Positions 19,050 to 24,665 of a stretch of 24,665 bases of DNA are shown here, piece by piece; position 1 is the first letter of the stretch; the number at the start of each line of letters is the position of its first letter. Location: the IMG/VR virus record IMGVR_UViG_3300042516_000441, positions 1-24,665 of that record. One strand, given 5' to 3'. Both the position numbers and the translations under genes were made by a program. Source of the stretch: a virus. Under the pieces are notes generated by a model. That model was not told the origin of the DNA. It searched no databases and saw nothing but the letters and a program-made list of their open reading frames with translations.

Positions 19050-19816
19050 GCTTTCCTCACAACTTCTGCAATGTATTTGCGAATATGGTCTGGCATAGGT
19101 GTAGCCTTCTTTTCGTCAGCTTTAATCTTTTCCAATGCAGGGTCAGGCTCATTCTTTGATGGAACTGTGAGCCTCACAATGTCAGCAGGATTTTGCTTTG
19201 GTGCAATCCATTCAGCTTTTAATCCTTGACTTCCTCTGGTACACCACTCAATCAAAAACTTCTCTAAAGTCCAACCAAGCTTATTTGCTTCAGCAATAGC
19301 TCCATTTATGACTGTTTCAGTTACGGCAGCTTTCTTAGATTTTCTTAAAGCCAACCAGTCATTCCATGTTTGTTCAGAAACCTCAAGTGGACAAGCAACT
19401 TTAGTTGCTTTCTTTTGTGTCTTGTGTTCTGTGTCTTGTGTAATGGGTAATGTGTTATGTGTAGCATTGCTTTCGGATAGCGTTGGCAATGCGTTCGCAT
19501 CTTTCTTACTCCATCTGGCTTTAGCAGAAGCACTAGCCTTCTCAGACTTCTCATCAGCCTTGGCTATTTCCTTGTTTGCTCTGTTATGTATCCAACCAGA
19601 ATCAGTATAAACAAAATACTCTCGCAATACGATTGCAATGCTTTCGGTATGCGAACGCATCCTTATTTGCCTAGATACTTCAGCTTCATCAAGAGGAATT
19701 GGACATTCGTGGAGATAGTACCAATCAAGCAAACGCCTGTAGACTAAATCTTCAATGTCAGAAAGATGCGAAGTGTGACTTTGGTAGTCACCAATGTTGA
19801 ACTGGTAATAGTGCAT
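19046..19816 (-). CDS. DUF1376 replication-associated protein (YdaU-like)
   Basis: This is a 256-residue protein. Residues 1-90 are the DUF1376 domain: MHYYQFNIGDYQSHTSHLSD, IEDLVYRRLLDWYYLHECPI, and a winged-helix-like IRMRSHTESIAIVLREYF with GWIHNRANKEIAKA. This is followed by a charged linker with ASASAKARWSKK. The C-terminal part contains WNDWLALRKSKKAAVTETVI and WCTRGSQGLKAEW. Proteins of this type replace lambda O-like initiators in many phages and help to load helicase or start replication; the C-terminal part resembles replication-protein tails. ATG 19816 is chosen, as the DUF begins there; the earlier GTG 19837 lacks spacing to an SD. It is the main replication gene visible. Confidence 0.85.
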   Translation of the reverse strand: MHYYQFNIGDYQSHTSHLSDIEDLVYRRLLDWYYLHECPIPLDEAEVSRQIRMRSHTESIAIVLREYFVYTDSGWIHNRANKEIAKADEKSEKASASAKARWSKKDANALPTLSESNATHNTLPITQDTEHKTQKKATKVACPLEVSEQTWNDWLALRKSKKAAVTETVINGAIAEANKLGWTLEKFLIEWCTRGSQGLKAEWIAPKQNPADIVRLTVPSKNEPDPALEKIKADEKKATPMPDHIRKYIAEVVRKA

Positions 19817-19879
19817 ATAGTCCGCTTTTTTAACCACCCTTTGAAGGAATTGCCAGCAGGAGAAGGGCTAACTCTTTTC

Positions 19880-19900
19880 GGTCGGGTAATTAGTCCGACC
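19880..19900. promoter_or_regulatory. Hairpin/dyad GGTCGG-N9-CCGACC
   Basis: Perfect 6-bp arms flank a 9-base loop that contains TAATTA. It lies in the 126-bp gap between the winged-helix gene (ends 19943) and the DUF1376 gene (starts 19816). No T-run follows on either strand, so it is not a normal terminator. It could be an operator or an mRNA hairpin ahead of the replication gene. The rest of the gap shows nothing clear. Confidence 0.45.
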
Positions 19901-19942
19901 TAGCTGGATTCCATAATAACAAAACTATTTTACTTTGTAAAC

Positions 19943-20311
19943 TTAAATTCTTTGATTATTTGTGATCTGCTTTGTGAAATCAGGATTTCCCTTGTAAAGC
20001 CTCTTTGCTTGAGCATTCATTACTCGGTACTCAGCAGGGGTAAAAATACCCTTGGCATTACGAATATCAAACGGATTCAGTAGGCAGCGCTTCTCTTCTG
20101 GCTTCTTTGCCTCAATCAAATCGTCTGACAGGGTATATTGGGCAATCCAATGCTTACCAACCTTGACCAACTCTGTTGTTAATTCACCCTTATGGCGAAG
20201 TTTCTTGGCTGTTGATAGGACAGTAGCCTGTGGCATACCAGTTAGGTTAGATAACTCATGTGAGGTTAGTGGGCCATTCTGGAGAGCTTTGATAATTCTT
20301 GCTTGTGTCAT
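19943..20311 (-). CDS. Winged-helix DNA-binding protein
   Basis: This is a 122-residue protein. Residues 1-60 form a MarR/IclR-like winged helix-turn-helix: RIIKALQNGPLTSHELSNLT, then GMPQATVLSTAKKLRHKGEL, with the recognition helix around VLSTAKKL and a basic wing (VKVGKHWIAQYTL). The C-terminus is basic (TPAEYRVMNAQAKRLYKGNP). The start at 20311 overlaps the stop of the gene upstream in ATGA; its own SD is weak. Its place at the head of the leftward cluster, next to the 20522 motif, makes it a candidate regulator of early genes. It could also be a replication accessory. Confidence 0.75.
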   Translation of the reverse strand: MTQARIIKALQNGPLTSHELSNLTGMPQATVLSTAKKLRHKGELTTELVKVGKHWIAQYTLSDDLIEAKKPEEKRCLLNPFDIRNAKGIFTPAEYRVMNAQAKRLYKGNPDFTKQITNNQRI

Positions 20312-20487
20312 TGGTACATTTCTTGGATGTTAATAGGTCTGTTAAGGTGGTTTTCTAGAGTCCTGGCAAGCAAAGCCACTACTGCGGCATTGAAGTCCTC
20401 AGGATCATCCACATAAGCTGAACACATTGTGATTGCGTAATCAAGCAATGTCTCAGCGCACTTTTGTTCAATTTGTTCGATGTTCAT
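20308..20487 (-). CDS. Small acidic protein heading the leftward cluster
   Basis: This 59-residue protein is read from ATG 20487 to TGA 20308. It starts MNIEQIEQKCAETLLDYAIT, and the middle contains YVDDPEDFNAAVVALLARTL. It is acidic and helical. Its stop overlaps the next ATG (ATGA). It is the first gene of the leftward cluster 13479-20487 and diverges from the rightward genes at 20708. No family is recognised. Confidence 0.65.
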   Translation of the reverse strand: MNIEQIEQKCAETLLDYAITMCSAYVDDPEDFNAAVVALLARTLENHLNRPINIQEMYQ

Positions 20488-20510
20488 ACCAGTATCTTAG
20501 TGTTGTTTTT

Positions 20511-20540
20511 TTGTTTGTATATAAGGGTTTGTCCTAATAT
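20511..20540 (+). promoter_or_regulatory. Rightward promoter with 19-bp motif, copy C
   Basis: TTGTTT (20511-20516) and TAATAT (20535-20540) are spaced by 18 bp, a fair sigma70 promoter for the rightward genes. The spacer and -10 are occupied by motif copy C, TAAGGGTTTGTCCTAATAT (20522-20540). An inverted repeat follows: CTAATAT (20534-20540) and ATATTAG (20562-20568), which could place a second binding site downstream. Confidence 0.6.
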
Positions 20541-20707
20541 AAAACATAAAAAAGTTATGGCATATTAGAGGTGTTGAGCGCTTTCAGGTGCGAAGTCCAT
20601 CGTGCTAAAAAGCTGCAATGAAGTTCTGGCTCAGCTAGTGTGTTCAAGCATTAAACAGAGAATTGCAGAAACGGACAATTTTGATAAACAAGTCAATAGG
20701 AGTCAAG
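20541..20707 (+). other. Untranslated leader of the rightward operon
   Basis: No convincing gene lies here; the longest frames are under 20 codons and lack an SD. There are arms AGCTG (20611) and CAGCT (20633) that could form a hairpin around the stretch GCAATGAAGTTCTGG. It ends with the AGGAG SD of the gene at 20708. The length suggests a regulated 5' leader, but no known riboswitch pattern is seen. Confidence 0.4.
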
Positions 20708-20908
20708 ATGCCAATTTTGAACGGCAAAAAGGTCGTAGACCTAGAAGTAGATGGAGTGGATAGTGGGGATTATCCTGATTTCTCAGACGCATACTTTAGC
20801 TATGCTTGCTATGAAGATGGAACACCACTAACAGAGGATGAGTTAAACAGACTCTCCGATCTTGCAAGTGATGTTCTTTGGGAAATGGCTTACGACAAGC
20901 TCCACTAA
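20708..20908 (+). CDS. Small acidic conserved phage protein
   Basis: This is a 66-residue, strongly acidic protein (MPILNGKKVVDLEVDGVDSG, DYPDFSDAYFSYACYEDGTP, then LTEDELNRLSDLASDVLWEM). I recall the DYPDFSDAYFSYA..EDGTPL.ddEL pattern from other phages, next to recombination genes; its role is unknown. The acidity would allow DNA mimicry. ATG 20708 is used (AGGAG 6 bases upstream) rather than the unsupported start at 20663. The stop overlaps the next start (TAATG). Confidence 0.75.
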   Translation: MPILNGKKVVDLEVDGVDSGDYPDFSDAYFSYACYEDGTPLTEDELNRLSDLASDVLWEMAYDKLH

Positions 20909-21090
20909 TGAAAAACCTATTTCAAACCTATGTGGAAGAGTTTTCTGACATCCACTACTGTCCTTATTGTTTGACAATTAAGGGAAATAAAATAGTCTGT
21001 TGCCAAGAAGCAGACTTTATCAAGTTCAAGGATTTATATCCTAAAGACCAAATACAAATAATCGATCAAGAATTAAACGATAATTTTTAA
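20908..21090 (+). CDS. Small cysteine-rich protein
   Basis: This is a 60-residue protein starting MKNLFQTYVEEFSDIHYCPY. The cysteines, HYCPYCL and KIVCCQE, form a C-x2-C plus CC pattern that could bind zinc. The C-terminus is acidic (FKDLYPKDQIQIIDQELNDN). The ATG overlaps the previous stop. It lies upstream of the Erf gene in the same operon, so a DNA-metabolism role is likely. The family is not named. Confidence 0.65.
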   Translation: MKNLFQTYVEEFSDIHYCPYCLTIKGNKIVCCQEADFIKFKDLYPKDQIQIIDQELNDNF

Positions 21091-21099
21091 GGAAATATC

Positions 21100-21702
21100 A
21101 TGGGCGTACATAAAAAGTTAATGCAAGCAAGAATTCTCTTGCAGTCTGCACCACTCAAGAAATCAGGCCATAACAAGTTTGCTGGCTACCAGTACTTTGA
21201 GCTTGGCGACTTCATTCCAACAATCAATGAGATTTTCAACAATCTTGGACTTTGTGGTGTTGTCTCTTACGACTCAGAAATTGCCAGTCTGACAATCACA
21301 GATACAGACGATAACTCAAATATCGTTATTACCTCACCAATGGCAGAAGCTAACCTCAAAGGCTGCCATCAGATCCAGAATCTTGGTGCGGTAGAGACAT
21401 ATACCAGGCGCTATCTTTGGGTGACAGCAATGGAGATTGTTGAGCATGATGCTCTCGATTCTTCTGCCCCACTAAAAGACGATAAGGTAGTTATTACGCC
21501 AACACAAGGCATTGCAGACTCACTTCCACCAGAAGAGATGCAGTATCTGCGTGAGTTGGCAATGGAACTCATGGCTCTTGATGGAAAACAAGGGCTTGAG
21601 AAGATGGAAGCAGAGAACCTAGAAGCTGACCAAAAGGTTGCTTTATGGGGACTGTTGCCAAGCAAAGTGCGTTCACAAATCAAGAAAGCTAAGGAAATTT
21701 AA
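21100..21702 (+). CDS. erf: Erf-family single-strand annealing recombinase
   Basis: This is a 200-residue protein. Erf proteins anneal complementary single strands and drive phage recombination and circularisation. The conserved core is present: KFAGYQYFELGDFIPTINEI (residues 26-45), FNNLGLCGVVSY, then GCHQIQNLGAVETYTRRYLW followed by VTAMEIVEHD (near 88-118). The C-terminal third is a variable linker and a lysine-rich helix (LPSKVRSQIKKAKEI). The SD AAGGAAAT lies 6-7 bases upstream. It overlaps the SSB-like gene downstream (TAATG), the usual annealase-SSB pairing, and works with RusA. Confidence 0.92.
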   Translation: MGVHKKLMQARILLQSAPLKKSGHNKFAGYQYFELGDFIPTINEIFNNLGLCGVVSYDSEIASLTITDTDDNSNIVITSPMAEANLKGCHQIQNLGAVETYTRRYLWVTAMEIVEHDALDSSAPLKDDKVVITPTQGIADSLPPEEMQYLRELAMELMALDGKQGLEKMEAENLEADQKVALWGLLPSKVRSQIKKAKEI

Positions 21703-21956
21703 TGGAAAAGCGTGACAACTCAGGCGTTTTGTTCAAAAACGACAAAAAAGAAACAGGAAACCATCCTGATTACAAAGGAAATCTGACAGTAAATGGTCAA
21801 GACTTCTGGTTATCAGCATGGATTAAAGAAGGAAAGTCTGGCAAGTTCATGGGTCTTGCATTGTCTCCAAAAGAGCCACAAGCACCACAGAAAGCCAAGA
21901 TGTCTGAGCGTTCCAAGGCTACTGGCTTTGATGACGAAGATGCACTACCATTCTAA
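21702..21956 (+). CDS. SSB-like protein with acidic C-terminal tip
   Basis: This is an 84-residue protein. The body is a small beta-barrel-like domain (NHPDYKGNLTVNGQDFWLSA, then WIKEGKSGKFMGLALSPKE). The tail is disordered and ends DDEDALPF, very like the acidic tip of bacterial SSB (DDDIPF) that recruits partner proteins. It directly follows Erf with an overlapping TAATG junction. A single-strand-binding role is a reasonable inference from tail and neighbour; it could also be a DUF736-like protein, a family also linked to DNA maintenance. Confidence 0.75.
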   Translation: MEKRDNSGVLFKNDKKETGNHPDYKGNLTVNGQDFWLSAWIKEGKSGKFMGLALSPKEPQAPQKAKMSERSKATGFDDEDALPF

Positions 21957-21997
21957 TTAAAATGGGTGTATACTTTCTGTACTTTTAGGAGTTCAGA

Positions 21998-22432
21998 ATG
22001 ACTACATCAAAAGAATGTTTTAAGTGCAAAACCATTAAGCCATTAGAAGAGTTTTACAAACATCCAATGATGGCTGATGGTCATGTAAATAAATGTAAAG
22101 AGTGCAATAAAAATGATGTCACAGCCAACAGGAATAATAATCTTGAGAAAGTTCGTGCATACGATAGGGAAAGATCGAAAATCCCAAAGCGTATCAAAGC
22201 GCAAGTCGAAATTACACGAGCTTGGAGAGCAGAAGATTCTCGTAGACAAGTGGCACATTCAGCGGTTGCAAGAGCAATACGAAACGGACTTTTGGTTAGG
22301 ATGCCGTGTATTAGATGTGGAAAAGAAAAAACAGAAGCTCACCATGAGGATTATGACAAGCCTCTTGAGGTTATGTGGCTTTGCACCCCATGTCATAAAC
22401 AACGGCATAAAGAACTAAAAGCAGAATTCTGA
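21998..22432 (+). CDS. Two-domain zinc ribbon-HNH nuclease
   Basis: This is a 144-residue protein. The N-terminal zinc knuckle (KECFKCKTIKPLEEFYKH, then HVNKCKECNKND) is followed by a basic helix (EKVRAYDRERSKIPKRIKAQ) and a C-terminal HNH motif: MPCIRCGKEKTEAHHEDYDK and MWLCTPCHKQRHKE. Such proteins are frequent in phages and act as nicking or homing-type endonucleases. Start: AGGAG 6-7 bases before ATG 21998. A TATACT -10-like element lies at 21967-21973, so it may have its own promoter. It may have moved into this operon, since flanking genes are otherwise tightly packed. Confidence 0.88.
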   Translation: MTTSKECFKCKTIKPLEEFYKHPMMADGHVNKCKECNKNDVTANRNNNLEKVRAYDRERSKIPKRIKAQVEITRAWRAEDSRRQVAHSAVARAIRNGLLVRMPCIRCGKEKTEAHHEDYDKPLEVMWLCTPCHKQRHKELKAEF

Positions 22433-22453
22433 TAGTTTACGAGGGGAAAGCGG

Positions 22454-22537
22454 ATGCTTATGGAAGATTCTCAGCCAAGTGATTCAGTTCATGAGGTGCA
22501 GTACCACAAGACGCAGCGAGTACCCTCACCCATTTAA
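22454..22537 (+). CDS. Possible 27-residue peptide
   Basis: The frame begins at ATG 22454 with SD GAGGGG 7 bases upstream and ends at TAA 22537, inside the SD region of the next gene. The peptide (MLMEDSQPSDSVHEVQYHKT...) is polar, with no membrane segment or recognised motif. The strong SD and fit between neighbours support it; short length weakens it. Otherwise the interval 22433-22549 would be an untranslated spacer. Confidence 0.4.
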   Translation: MLMEDSQPSDSVHEVQYHKTQRVPSPI

Positions 22538-22549
22538 TAGGAGTTAATG

Positions 22550-22882
22550 ATGAATGATATTTTTGACAACATGAAAAAGTCTATGGACAGATTCTTTGGC
22601 ACACCAGCTTTTAAGTTGGCACGGAAAGAAGACCCTGTAACGAGCCATGAAGCGGCTCAAGCAGTAGACACCACCAAGATTGAACAAATCGTTTATGAGG
22701 CGATTAAGAGCTTCCCTGATGGGTGTATCTCAGACGAGATACTGGAGAAGTTTCCACAATACCCATATTCCTCAATAACAGCCAGATACAGAGCCTTGTT
22801 AGACAAAGGTTTCATTGAAATTACAGGCACTAGAGTTGGTCGTTCTGGCAAAAAACAACGAGTTATGAAGGCAACAAAATGA
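22550..22882 (+). CDS. Winged-helix phage protein
   Basis: This is a 110-residue protein. It starts MNDIFDNMKKSMDRFFGTPA, followed by the recurring phage segment ARKEDPVTSHEAAQAV. The second half looks like a winged helix (KIEQIVYEAIKSFPDGCISD, then YSSITARYRALLDKGFIEIT) with a basic wing (RVGRSGKKQRVM). I recall the DP.TS..AA....... followed by a winged helix as a phage family of unknown role, probably DNA-binding. Two ATGs occur; 22550 is chosen since AGGAG lies 6 bases before it. It is ATGA-coupled to the next gene. Confidence 0.75.
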   Translation: MNDIFDNMKKSMDRFFGTPAFKLARKEDPVTSHEAAQAVDTTKIEQIVYEAIKSFPDGCISDEILEKFPQYPYSSITARYRALLDKGFIEITGTRVGRSGKKQRVMKATK

Positions 22883-23061
22883 TTGAATTACCTCCACATT
22901 CAAAGATTAGCTACCCATCGGTTGCTAACAAAGAATTCAAATGGGAGTCTGGATCAGATGTTCAGGCTCTATGGAAGAAACATGGTTGGACACCCCCATC
23001 AGAAAAGATGACTCCACCACCACCAGAGAAAGTTCAACAACCTTTAAGGAGATTAAGATGA
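22879..23061 (+). CDS. Small proline-rich protein
   Basis: This is a 60-residue protein: MIELPPHSKISYPSVANKEF, then SDVQALWKKHGWTPPSEKM and a PPPP run with a basic end (QQPLRRLR). The phrase DVQA.W...GWTPPSE is one I recall from other phage small proteins, encoded near replication or MazG genes. Both ends overlap neighbours in ATGA. The function is unknown. Confidence 0.7.
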   Translation: MIELPPHSKISYPSVANKEFKWESGSDVQALWKKHGWTPPSEKMTPPPPEKVQQPLRRLR

Positions 23062-23366
23062 GCTATGCAGCAGTAGAAATTAAGATCATTCAATGGGCCG
23101 AGGCTCGCAAGATTATTCCCAACAGCACACCAGAGACGCAATTACTTAAAGCGGTATCTGAAATGGGTGAATTGGCAGATGCAACCATCAAAAAAGACAG
23201 AGAAGCTGTCATTGATGCAGTCGGAGATGTGATGGTCTGCCTAGTCAATTACTGTGCTCTACAAGACTTAAATCTGGTAGACTGCATGGAAGTTGCATAC
23301 GATCAGATCAAGAATCGTAGGGGTACTCTTTTGCCCAACGGAGTCTTTCAGAAAGACGCTACTTAG
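23058..23366 (+). CDS. MazG-like nucleotide pyrophosphohydrolase
   Basis: This is a 102-residue protein. MazG-like enzymes hydrolyse nucleoside triphosphates (dNTP or ppGpp-type) to monophosphates, and phages use them to adjust nucleotide pools. The family motif is visible: LLKAVSEMGELADATIKKD (ExxE helix), then REAVIDAVGDVMVCLVNYCA (ExxD equivalent with D in the first place). ATG 23058 is used (AAGGAG upstream; ATGA overlap); the longer frame from 22941 has no support. Its last 8 bases overlap the convergent small membrane gene. Confidence 0.88.
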   Translation: MSYAAVEIKIIQWAEARKIIPNSTPETQLLKAVSEMGELADATIKKDREAVIDAVGDVMVCLVNYCALQDLNLVDCMEVAYDQIKNRRGTLLPNGVFQKDAT

Positions 23367-23502
23367 CAAGTAAGTAAAGACCCACATTACTAAAGGCGTA
23401 GCCTGTATATACAATTGCCATATACAAGTTACCCTTTAGTGCTTGTTCACCAGCTATATAAGCGTAGATCAAGCCTGTGATAATGATTAGGGGAGCACTC
23501 AA
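23359..23502 (-). CDS. 47-residue two-helix membrane protein
   Basis: It is read from TTG 23502 to TAG 23359. The sequence is hydrophobic, with two helices: SAPLIIITGLIYAYIAG and MAIVYTGYAFSNVGLYLLA, joined by a short EQALKGN loop. The TTG overlaps the stop of the phosphoesterase gene (TTGA), so it is coupled to it. I recall small phage proteins with ITGLIYAYIAGE...GN..M...Y.GYAF.N.GL of unknown function. It overlaps the MazG-like gene end to end on the opposite strand by 8 bases. Confidence 0.7.
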   Translation of the reverse strand: MSAPLIIITGLIYAYIAGEQALKGNLYMAIVYTGYAFSNVGLYLLAK

Positions 23503-24485
23503 AACGCACCTACATCAATAACTTCACCACGGAATTCAATCTGGTCTTCATCAAACTTATGGACAACTTCAGGCCACAATAGCTTGCCATTAAAGAAGTT
23601 AAGAATAGCAAATCCTGATCTGTGGTTAGATGGATTTAGCTCTCCATAAGTGAACTGTGGGCCATCAGTCTCAGCAAGAGTGCCTGTATCAACACCATAT
23701 CGAGTGCCGTTATAGTCATCAAATGGCGTGACTTTAAGGCTATGCAAGTGTCCAGTAATGATTGATACACCAGCGTTTACAGTATTGTTGTGAGAAGCAT
23801 GGATACCATTCTTATATCGGTGCTTAACAACTACTTTTTCGGTAGGCCAACAAGCCCAACAGAAATCCCAATTTGTAATGTGGTCTGTCAACTTAAAGCC
23901 TAAAACATCTTTAAATTGTGGTGCGTGTTGAGCTAATCTGTTGGCAAACCTAGCATCGTGATTTCCCCATGTAAACACTAGCTTTACATTATGTCTTTCA
24001 GCTTTGGCAGTTTCCTCAATTTCCTCAAGTGCTGCTTGGCAAGCCTTTAACTCTTGGATGACAGATGTTTGAGGCATATCAGAAGCGTCATAACGGCTGA
24101 TAGACGCTCCATCAAAAGCATCTCCGTTACATATTACTGCTTTGGGTTTGAACTCTTGAATAGCCCATAGAAGCCCTTTAAAAGCTGTTGAGCGTTGACC
24201 AGGTATGAAGTGAGCATCAGAAAAGACAATCACAGTACCATCTTCTATGCCCAATTCAATTTGCTTGAGTGGAGAAAATGATTTTGGTTTGGTTGAATCA
24301 TACTTAGCGCCTCTGTGGTCTGCCGCACCTAGTTTGATTTTGTAATGCTCTTCAATCCACCTTCTACGCAAATAAACTGCTCTAGTGGCAATACCAAGAT
24401 GGTGAGATAGTTTTGCCGCAGACTGTAATTCACCCCATAGTTTGATGAATTCAACATCTGTGCAAGTTTCGTTATGAGCGCCCAT
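23499..24485 (-). CDS. HTH-calcineurin-like metallophosphoesterase
   Basis: This is a 328-residue protein. The N-terminus (residues about 10-50) is an HTH-like DNA-binding segment (GELQSAAKLSHHLGIATRAV, then YLRRRWIEEHYKI). The phosphoesterase domain carries all metal motifs: SDAH (D90, H92), NGDAFDG (D122), TWGNHDAR (174-177), HASHN and ITGHLHS. These enzymes act on phosphodiesters, and phage versions with a DNA-binding start are thought to act on DNA. ATG 24485 is chosen since AAGGA lies 5 bases upstream; the longer frame from 24578 runs over the next gene. It overlaps both neighbours. Confidence 0.9.
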   Translation of the reverse strand: MGAHNETCTDVEFIKLWGELQSAAKLSHHLGIATRAVYLRRRWIEEHYKIKLGAADHRGAKYDSTKPKSFSPLKQIELGIEDGTVIVFSDAHFIPGQRSTAFKGLLWAIQEFKPKAVICNGDAFDGASISRYDASDMPQTSVIQELKACQAALEEIEETAKAERHNVKLVFTWGNHDARFANRLAQHAPQFKDVLGFKLTDHITNWDFCWACWPTEKVVVKHRYKNGIHASHNNTVNAGVSIITGHLHSLKVTPFDDYNGTRYGVDTGTLAETDGPQFTYGELNPSNHRSGFAILNFFNGKLLWPEVVHKFDEDQIEFRGEVIDVGAF

Positions 24486-24665
24486 TCGATTCCTTGAAGA
24501 GTAATTGCTCAAGCAAGTTAATAACCCTATGCTCTTGCATTTCCACCTCTTCTTGAGAAGATTTAGGGTCTTGTGCAACAGTCATCAGATCATGCAGCAT
24601 TACATGGAGCAACTCATGTAAAGCAGTTTTGTCTAAGGACTCAGGCGTGATCTTTTCAGCACCAA
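24472..24665 (-). CDS. HELLH putative zinc metallopeptidase, N-terminus beyond window
   Basis: The last 63 codons of a leftward gene are visible, ending at TAA 24472. The segment LDKTALHELLHVMLHDLM holds a perfect HExxH zinc-peptidase motif (HELLH). Downstream, EEVEMQEHRVINLLEQLL could give a third ligand, as in small gluzincin/SprT-like phage proteins. The stop overlaps the phosphoesterase start by 14 bases. With the N-terminus missing, the class is uncertain. Confidence 0.75.
   Translation of the reverse strand, partial: GAEKITPESLDKTALHELLHVMLHDLMTVAQDPKSSQEEVEMQEHRVINLLEQLLFKESNGRS

Noticed and set aside
24486-24578. Longer start for the metallophosphoesterase
   Set aside because: The extension runs over the HELLH gene in another frame and has no SD, whereas ATG 24485 has AAGGA at 5 bases.
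1-24665. CRISPR arrays, tRNA genes, insertion sequences and att sites
   Set aside because: No regularly spaced repeats, no cloverleaf-type sequences, no transposase or integrase frame, and no paired att-like repeats were found by reading.

Overview
The window is an internal stretch of a tailed double-stranded DNA phage (or prophage) genome. It shows a large terminase, a long podovirus-style portal, a scaffold, a major capsid protein, fibre-like proteins, an Erf-type annealing protein, a RusA resolvase, a DUF1376 replication protein and a phage Dcm-type methyltransferase. There is no host housekeeping gene, rRNA or tRNA that I can recognise. Gene order and protein style resemble environmental (freshwater) podovirus-like phages of Betaproteobacteria/Burkholderiales; the host is an inference only. 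Both ends cut through genes, and no DNA polymerase, integrase, endolysin or tail-tube gene is present, so the genome continues on both sides.

Layout. (1) 1-12020, leftward: packaging and head module, transcribed in the order TerS, TerL, portal, collagen-like fibre protein, beta-structured fibre protein, triple-LamG protein, three small proteins, scaffold, major capsid protein, small structural protein, then small proteins including a holin-like one. Two intrinsic terminators (891-920 and 516-540) follow the capsid gene and the next gene. (2) 12021-12677: control region with a G-rich tract (minus strand), a Fur-box-like palindrome, a small possible regulator gene (leftward) and a promoter/operator-like motif. 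(3) 12678-13438, rightward: two small genes, each followed by a tiny stop-overlapping reading frame, ending in a terminator. (4) 13479-20487, leftward: tightly packed (ATGA-coupled) accessory and replication cluster with HNH/Ref-like nuclease, HNH endonuclease, RusA, cytosine methyltransferase, DUF1376 replication protein and winged-helix protein. (5) 20708-23366, rightward: Erf recombinase, SSB-like protein, HNH protein, winged-helix protein and MazG-like protein. (6) 23359-24665, leftward: two-helix membrane peptide, HTH-metallophosphoesterase and the end of a HELLH putative metallopeptidase.

Most notable. First, the methyltransferase gene (17727-18548) is covered end to end by a second, same-strand 270-codon frame (17732-18544). 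That frame has the better start: an ATG, SD spacing of 8, and ATGA coupling to the gene upstream. The methyltransferase itself can only begin at a TTG. From memory, the second frame carries motifs of a separate phage protein family, so this looks like a dual-coding gene. Second, a 19-bp motif (TAAGGGTWWRYCCTAWTAK) recurs in three intergenic regions, each time co-directional with the genes downstream, suggesting a phage-wide promoter or operator. I also located several short genes by reading the sequence directly: 14303-14467, 16437-16523, 18760-18867, 20308-20487, 23359-23502, 12902-12997 and possibly 22454-22537.
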